A DNA stretch of 64,000 bases from Ophthalmolycus amberensis (lineage: Eukaryota; Chordata; Actinopteri; Perciformes; Zoarcidae), in assembly GCA_024529925.1 (NCBI GenBank), contig JAFEUB010001062.1:707001-771000 (forward strand). The letters run 5' to 3'. The notes below the pieces were generated by a model. The model did not search any database, was not told the DNA's origin, and saw nothing but the letters and a program-made list of their open reading frames with translations. Positions 57,201 through 64,000 of the stretch are shown here, piece by piece. Position 1 is the first letter of the stretch. Each line of letters starts with the position of its first letter. The position numbers and the translations under genes were made by a program.

Positions 57201-60200
57201 ACAGGGCAGTATAACTCATAGTTCCAGCGTAGACAGGGCAGTATAACTCATAGTTCCAGCGTAGACAGGGCAGTATAACTCATAGTTCCAGTGTAGACAG
57301 GGCAGTATAACTCATAGTTCCAGCATAGACAGGGCAGTATAACTCATAGTTCCAGTGTAGACAGGGCAGTATAACTCATAGTTCCAGCGTAGACAGGGCA
57401 GTATAACTCATAGTTCCAGCATAGACAGGGCAGTATAACTCATAGTTCCAGCATAGACAGGGCAGTATAACTCATAGTTCCAGTGTAGACAGGGCAGTAT
57501 AACTCATAGTTCCAGTGTAGACAGGGCATTATAACTCATAGTTCCAGTGTAGACAGGGCAGTATAACTCATAGTTCCAGCGTAGACAGGGCAGTATAACT
57601 CATAGTTCCAGTGTAGACAGGGCAGTATAACTCATAGTTCCAGTGTAGACAGGGCAGTATAACTCATAGTTCCAGCATAGACAGGGCAGTATAACTCATA
57701 CTTCCAGTGTAGACAGGGCAGTATAACTCATACTTCCAGCGTAGACAGGGCAGTATAACTCATAGTTCCAGCGTAGACAGGGCAGTATAACTCATAGTTC
57801 CAGTGTAGACAGGGCAGTATAACTCATAGTTCCAGTGTAGACAGGGCAGTATAACTCATAGTTCCAGTGTAGACAGGGCAGTATAACTCATAGTTCCAGT
57901 GTAGACAGGGCAGTATAACTCATAGTTCCAGTGTAGACAGGGCAGTATAACTCATAGTTCCAGCATAGACAGGGCAGTATAACTCATACTTCCAGTGTAG
58001 ACAGGGCAGTATAACTCATACTTCCAGCGTAGACAGGGCAGTATAACTCATAGTTCCAGCGTAGACAGGGCAGTATAACTCATAGTTCCAGTGTAGACAG
58101 GGCAGTATAACTCATAGTTCCAGTGTAGACAGGGCAGTATAACTCATAGTTCCAGTGTAGACAGGGCAGTATAACTCATAGTTCCAGCATAGACAGGGCA
58201 GTATAACTCATAGTTCCAGCGTAGACAGGGCAGTATAACTCATACTTCCAGCATAGACAGGGCAGTATAACTCATACTTCCAGCGTAGACAGGGCAGTAT
58301 AACTCATAGTTCCAGTGTAGACAGGGCAGTATAACTCATAGTTCCAGCGTAGACAGGGCAGTATAACTCATAGTTCCAGCGTAGACAGGGCAGTATAACT
58401 CATAGTTCCAGCGTAGACAGGGCAGTATAACTCATAGTTCCAGCGTAGACAGGGCAGTATAACTCATAGTTCCAGCGTAGACAGGGCAGTATAACTCATA
58501 GTTCCAGCATAGACAGGGCAGTATAACTCATAGTTCCAGCATAGACAGGGCAGTATAACTCATAGTTCCAGCGTAGACAGGGCAGTATAACTCATAGTTC
58601 CAGTGTAGACAGGGCAGTATAACTCATAGTTCCAGCGTAGACAGGGCAGTATAACTCATAGTTCCAGCGTAGACAGGGTAGTATAACTCATAGTTCCAGT
58701 GTAGACAGGGCAGTATAACTCATAGTTCCAGCGTAGACAGGGCAGTATAACTCATAGTTCCAGCGTAGACAGGGCAGTATAACTCATAGTTCCAGCGTAG
58801 ACAGGGCAGTATAACTCATAGTTCCAGCGTAGACAGGGCAGTATAACTCATACTTCCAGCATAGACAGGGCAGTATAACTCATAGTTCCAGTGTAGACAG
58901 GGCAGTATAACTCATAGTTCCAGCATAGACAGGGCAGTATAACTCATAGTTCCAGTGTAGACAGGGCAGTATAACTCATAGTTCCAGTGTAGACAGGGCA
59001 TTATAACTCATAGTTCCAGTGTAGACAGGGCAGTATAACTCATACTTCCAGCGTAGACAGGGCAGTATAACTCATAGTTCCAGCGTAGACAGGGCAGTAT
59101 AACTCATAGTTCCAGTGTAGACAGGGCAGTATAACTCATAGTTCCAGTGTAGACAGGGCAGTATAACTCATAGTTCCAGCATAGACAGGGCAGTATAACT
59201 CATAGTTCCAGCATAGACAGGGCAGTATAACTCATACTTCCAGCGTAGACAGGGCAGTATAACTCATAGTTCCAGTGTAGACAGGGCAGTATAACTCATA
59301 GTTCCAGTGTAGACAGGGCAGTATAACTCATACTTCCAGCATAGACAGGGCAGTATAACTCATAGTTCCAGTGTAGACAGGGCAGTATAACTCATAGTTC
59401 CAGCGTAGACAGGGCAGTATAACTCATAGTTCCAGCGTAGACAGGGCAGTATAACTCATAGTTCCAGCATAGACAGGGCAGTATAACTCATAGTTCCAGC
59501 ATAGACAGGGCAGTATAACTCATAGTTCCAGTGTAGACAGGGCAGTATAACTCATAGTTCCAGCATAGACAGGGCAGTATAACTCATAGTTCCAGCATAG
59601 ACAGGGCAGTATAACTCATAGTTCCAGTGTAGACAGGGCAGTATAACTCATACTTCCAGCATAGACAGGGCAGTATAACTCATAGTTCCAGTGTAGACAG
59701 GGCAGTATAACTCATAGTCCCAGTGTAGACAGGGCAGTATAACTCATAGTTCCAGCGTAGACAGGGCAGTATAACTCATAGTCCCAGTGTAGACAGGGCA
59801 GTATAACTCATATTTCCAGCGTAGACAGGGCAGTATAACTCATAGTTCCAGTGTAGACAGGGCAGTATAACTCATAGTTCCAGCGTAGACAGGGCAGTAT
59901 AACTCATAGTCCCAGTGTAGACAGGGCAGTATAACTCATATTTCCAGCGTAGACAGGGCAGTATAACTCATAGTTCCAGTGTAGACAGGGCAGTATAACT
60001 CATAGTTCCAGCGTAGACAGGGCAGTATAACTCATAGTTCCAGTGTAGACAGGGCAGTATAACTCATAGTTCCAGTGTAGACAGGGCAGTATAACTCATA
60101 GTTCCAGTGTAGACAGGGCAGTATAACTCATAGTTCCAGCGTAGACAGGGCAGTATAACTCATAGTTCCAGTGTAGACAGGGCAGTATAACTCATAGTTC

Positions 60201-63200
60201 CAGTGTAGACAGGGCATTATAACTCATAGTTCCAGTGTAGACAGGGCAGTATAACTCATAGTTCCAGTGTAGACAGGGCAGTATAACTCATAGTTCCAGC
60301 ATAGACAGGGCAGTATAACTCATAGTTCCAGTGTAGACAGGGCAGTATAACTCATAGTTCCAGTGTAGACAGGGCAGTATAACTCATAGTTCCAGCATAG
60401 ACAGGGCAGTATAACTCATAGTTCCAGTGTAGACAGGCCAGTATAACTCATAGTTCCAGCATAGACAGGGCAGTATAACTCATACTTCCAGCATAGACAG
60501 GGCAGTATAACTCATAGTTCCAGCATAGACAGGGCAGTATAACTCATACTTCCAGCGTAGACAGGGCAGTATAACTCATAGTTCCAGTGTAGACAGGGCA
60601 GTATAACTCATAGTTCCAGTGTAGACAGGGCAGTATAACTCATAGTTCCAGCGTAGACAGGGCAGTATAACTCATAGTTCCAGCGTAGACAGGGCAGTAT
60701 AACTCATAGTTCCAGCGTAGACAGGGCAGTATAACTCATAGTTCCAGCGTAGACAGGGCAGTATAACTCATAGTTCCAGCATAGACAGGGCAGTATAACT
60801 CATAGTTCCAGTGTAGACAGGGCAGTATAACTCATAGTTCCAGCATAGACAGGGCAGTATAACTCATAGTTCCAGCGTAGACAGGGCAGTATAACTCATA
60901 CTTCCAGTGTAGACAGGGCAGTATAACTCATAGTTCCAGCGTAGACAGGGCAGTATAACTCATAGTTCCAGCGTAGACAGGGCAGTATAACTCATAGTTC
61001 CAGTGTAGACAGGGCAGTATAACTCATAGTTCCAGTGTAGACAGGGCAGTATAACTCATAGTTCCAGCATAGACAGGGCAGTATAACTCATAGTTCCAGC
61101 GTAGACAGGGCAGTATAACTCATAGTTCCAGCGTAGACAGGGCAGTATAACTCATAGTTCCAGCGTAGACAGGGCAGTATAACTCATAGTTCCAGTGTAG
61201 ACAGGGCAGTATAACTCATAGTTCCAGCGTAGACAGGGCAGTATAACTCATAGTTCCAGCATAGACAGGGCAGTATAACTCATAGTTCCAGCATAGACAG
61301 GGCAGTATAACTCATAGTTCCAGTGTAGACAGGGCAGTATAACTCATAGTTCCAGCATAGACAGGGCAGTATAACTCATAGTTCCAGTGTAGACAGGGCA
61401 GTATAACTCATAGTTCCAGCATAGACAGGGCAGTATAACTCATAGTTCCAGTGTAGACAGGGCAGTATAACTCATAGTTCCAGCATAGACAGGGCAGTAT
61501 AACTCATAGTTCCAGCGTAGACAGGGCAGTATAACTCATAGTTCCAGTGTAGACAGGGCAGTATAACTCATAGTTCCAGCATAGACAGGGCAGTATAACT
61601 CATACTTCCAGCATAGACAGGGCAGTATAACTCATAGTTCCAGCATAGACAGGGCAGTATAACTCATAGTTCCAGCGTAGACAGGGCAGTATAACTCATA
61701 GTTCCAGCATAGACAGGGCAGTATAACTCATAGTTCCAGCATAGACAGGGCAGTATAACTCATAGTTCCAGTGTAGACAGGGCAGTATAACTCATAGTTC
61801 CAGTGTAGACAGGGCAGTATAACTCATAGTTCCAGTGTAGACAGGGCAGTATAACTCATAGTTCCAGTGTAGACAGGGCAGTATAACTCATAGTTCCAGC
61901 GTAGACAGGGCAGTATAACTCATAGTTCCAGCGTAGACAGGGCAGTATAACTCATAGTTCCAGTGTAGACAGGGCAGTATAACTCATAGTTCCAGTGTAG
62001 ACAGGGCAGTATAACTCATAGTTCCAGCATAGACAGGGCAGTATAACTCATAGTTCCAGCGTAGACAGGGCAGTATAACTCATAGTTCCAGCGTAGACAG
62101 GGCAGTATAACTCATAGTTCCAGTGTAGACAGGGCAGTATAACTCATAGTTCCAGTGTAGACAGGGCAGTATAACTCATAGTTCCAGCGTAGACAGGGCA
62201 GTATAACTCATAGTTCCAGCATAGACAGGGCAGTATAACTCATAGTTCCAGCGTAGACAGGGCAGTATAACTCATAGTTCCAGTGTAGACAGGGCAGTAT
62301 AACTCATAGTTCCAGTGTAGACAGGGCAGTATAACTCATAGTTCCAGCGTAGACAGGGCAGTATAACTCATAGTTCCAGCGTAGACAGGGCAGTATAACT
62401 CATAGTTCCAGTGTAGACAGGGCAGTATAACTCATAGTTCCAGCATAGACAGGGCAGTATAACTCATAGTTCCAGCATAGACAGGGCAGTATAACTCATA
62501 GTTCCAGCATAGACAGGGCAGTATAACTCATAGTTCCAGCGTAGACAGGGCAGTATAACTCATAGTTCCAGTGTAGACAGGGCAGTATAACTCATAGTTC
62601 CAGTGTAGACAGGGCATTATAACTTATAGTTCCAGTGTAGACAGGGCAGTATAACTCATAGTTCCAGCGTAGACAGGGCAGTATAACTCATAGTTCCAGC
62701 ATAGACAGGGCAGTATAACTCATAGTTCCAGTGTAGACAGGGCAGTATAACTCATAGTTCCAGCGTAGACAGGGCAGTATAACTCATAGTTCCAGTGTAG
62801 ACAGGGCAGTATAACTCATAGTTCCAGCATAGACAGGGCAGTATAACTCATAGTTCCAGCATAGACAGGGCAGTATAACTCATAGTTCCAGTGTAGACAG
62901 GGCAGTATAACTCATAGTTCCAGTGTAGACAGGGCAGTATAACTCATAGTTCCAGCGTAGACAGGGCAGTATAACTCATAGTTCCAGTGTAGACAGGGCA
63001 GTATAACTCATAGTTCCAGCGTAGACAGGGCAGTATAACTCATAGTTCCAGTGTAGACAGGGCAGTATAACTCATAGTTCCAGCGTAGACAGGGCAGTAT
63101 AACTCATAGTTCCAGTGTAGACAGGGCAGTATAACTCATAGTTCCAGCGTAGACAGGGCAGTATAACTCATAGTTCCAGCGTAGACAGGGCAGTATAACT

Positions 63201-64000
63201 CATAGTTCCAGTGTAGACAGGGCAGTATAACTCATAGTTCCAGCATAGACAGGGCAGTATAACTCATAGTTCCAGCATAGACAGGGCAGTATAACTCATA
63301 GTTCCAGCATAGACAGGGCAGTATAACTCATAGTTCCAGCGTAGACAGGGCAGTATAACTCATAGTTCCAGTGTAGACAGGGCAGTATAACTCATAGTTC
63401 CAGTGTAGACAGGGCATTATAACTTATAGTTCCAGTGTAGACAGGGCAGTATAACTCATAGTTCCAGCGTAGACAGGGCAGTATAACTCATAGTTCCAGC
63501 ATAGACAGGGCAGTATAACTCATAGTTCCAGTGTAGACAGGGCAGTATAACTCATAGTTCCAGCGTAGACAGGGCAGTATAACTCATAGTTCCAGTGTAG
63601 ACAGGGCAGTATAACTCATAGTTCCAGCATAGACAGGGCAGTATAACTCATAGTTCCAGCATAGACAGGGCAGTATAACTCATAGTTCCAGTGTAGACAG
63701 GGCAGTATAACTCATAGTTCCAGTGTAGACAGGGCAGTATAACTCATAGTTCCAGCGTAGACAGGGCAGTATAACTCATAGTTCCAGTGTAGACAGGGCA
63801 GTATAACTCATAGTTCCAGCATAGACAGGGCAGTATAACTCATAGTTCCAGCGTAGACAGGGCAGTATAACTCATAGTTCCAGCATAGACAGGGCAGTAT
63901 AACTCATAGTTCCAGTGTAGACAGGGCAGTATAACTCATAGTTCCAGTGTAGACAGGGCAGTATAACTCATAGTTCCAGTGTAGACAGGGCAGTATAACT
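51212..64000. repeat. 32-bp minisatellite/satellite array, about 400 copies, continuing past the window
   Basis: A representative unit is 51301-51332. The invariant core is gacagggcagtataac, followed by tcata, a variable base, and ttccag. The period is 32 bp throughout 12.8 kb. The dinucleotide after ttccag is CG, TG or CA. Rarer variants are tact, tatt and tagtccc for tagttcc, and cattat for cagtat. The first two units are irregular: one has an extra base near 51246 and the next lacks two bases, as expected at an array edge. No spacer, gene or transposon interrupts it. Confidence 0.98.

Noticed and set aside
51212..64000. CRISPR-like array
   Set aside because: The repeats are directly contiguous with a 32-bp period and no unique spacers, in a vertebrate genome.

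Overview
The window is nuclear DNA of a ray-finned (teleost) fish. This follows from two vertebrate genes with standard GT/AG introns, fish-type hAT, L1-like and LTR elements, and abundant (CA)n/(GT)n microsatellites. The species cannot be named from the sequence alone. I see no rRNA, tRNA or CRISPR array.

Layout. 1-26.9 kb is non-genic or unrecognised DNA rich in repeats: a 1.1-kb inverted-repeat DNA transposon (1049-2177), a 329-bp uninterrupted CCT tract (4171-4499), a 962-bp hAT element with a perfect 8-bp target duplication (7094-8055), a promoter-like segment (9240-9540), a 500-bp decayed AGT-type trinucleotide tract, and a 4.3-kb L1-like LINE (16613-20920) with its own target duplication and a 380-bp hAT MITE nested inside it. 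At 21.9-23.8 kb lies an unrecognised locus with duplicated short exon-like segments. It is followed by a minisatellite (23840-24323), a decayed hAT transposase fragment, and a second, inverted copy of the same minisatellite (26025-26142).

27.1-32.6 kb holds a complete six-exon ppm1d gene (Wip1, a PP2C-type Ser/Thr phosphatase; 555 codons plus stop). A CRE and a p53-type site lie just upstream of its ATG. A 551-bp antisense solo LTR with a 4-bp target duplication sits in or just beyond its 3' UTR. 36.0-46.8 kb holds a complete thirteen-exon appbp2 gene (588 codons plus stop) on the same strand. Both reading frames join cleanly across every intron. The two genes are also neighbours in mammals; in the p53 network ppm1d acts as a negative-feedback phosphatase, while APPBP2 is a TPR protein linked to APP transport and to a CUL2 ubiquitin ligase.

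51,212-64,000 is one continuous minisatellite of a 32-bp unit (about 400 copies, running off the window). Most unit-to-unit variation is one dinucleotide that is CG, TG or CA, which is what decay of a methylated CpG on either strand would give. Linked variants recur in multi-unit blocks, showing higher-order duplication.

I did not find an undescribed enzymatic or defence system. The best candidates for something new are the satellite array, the duplicated exon-like locus at 21.9-23.8 kb, and the appbp2 exon 11 splice donor embedded in an 84-bp GT tract.
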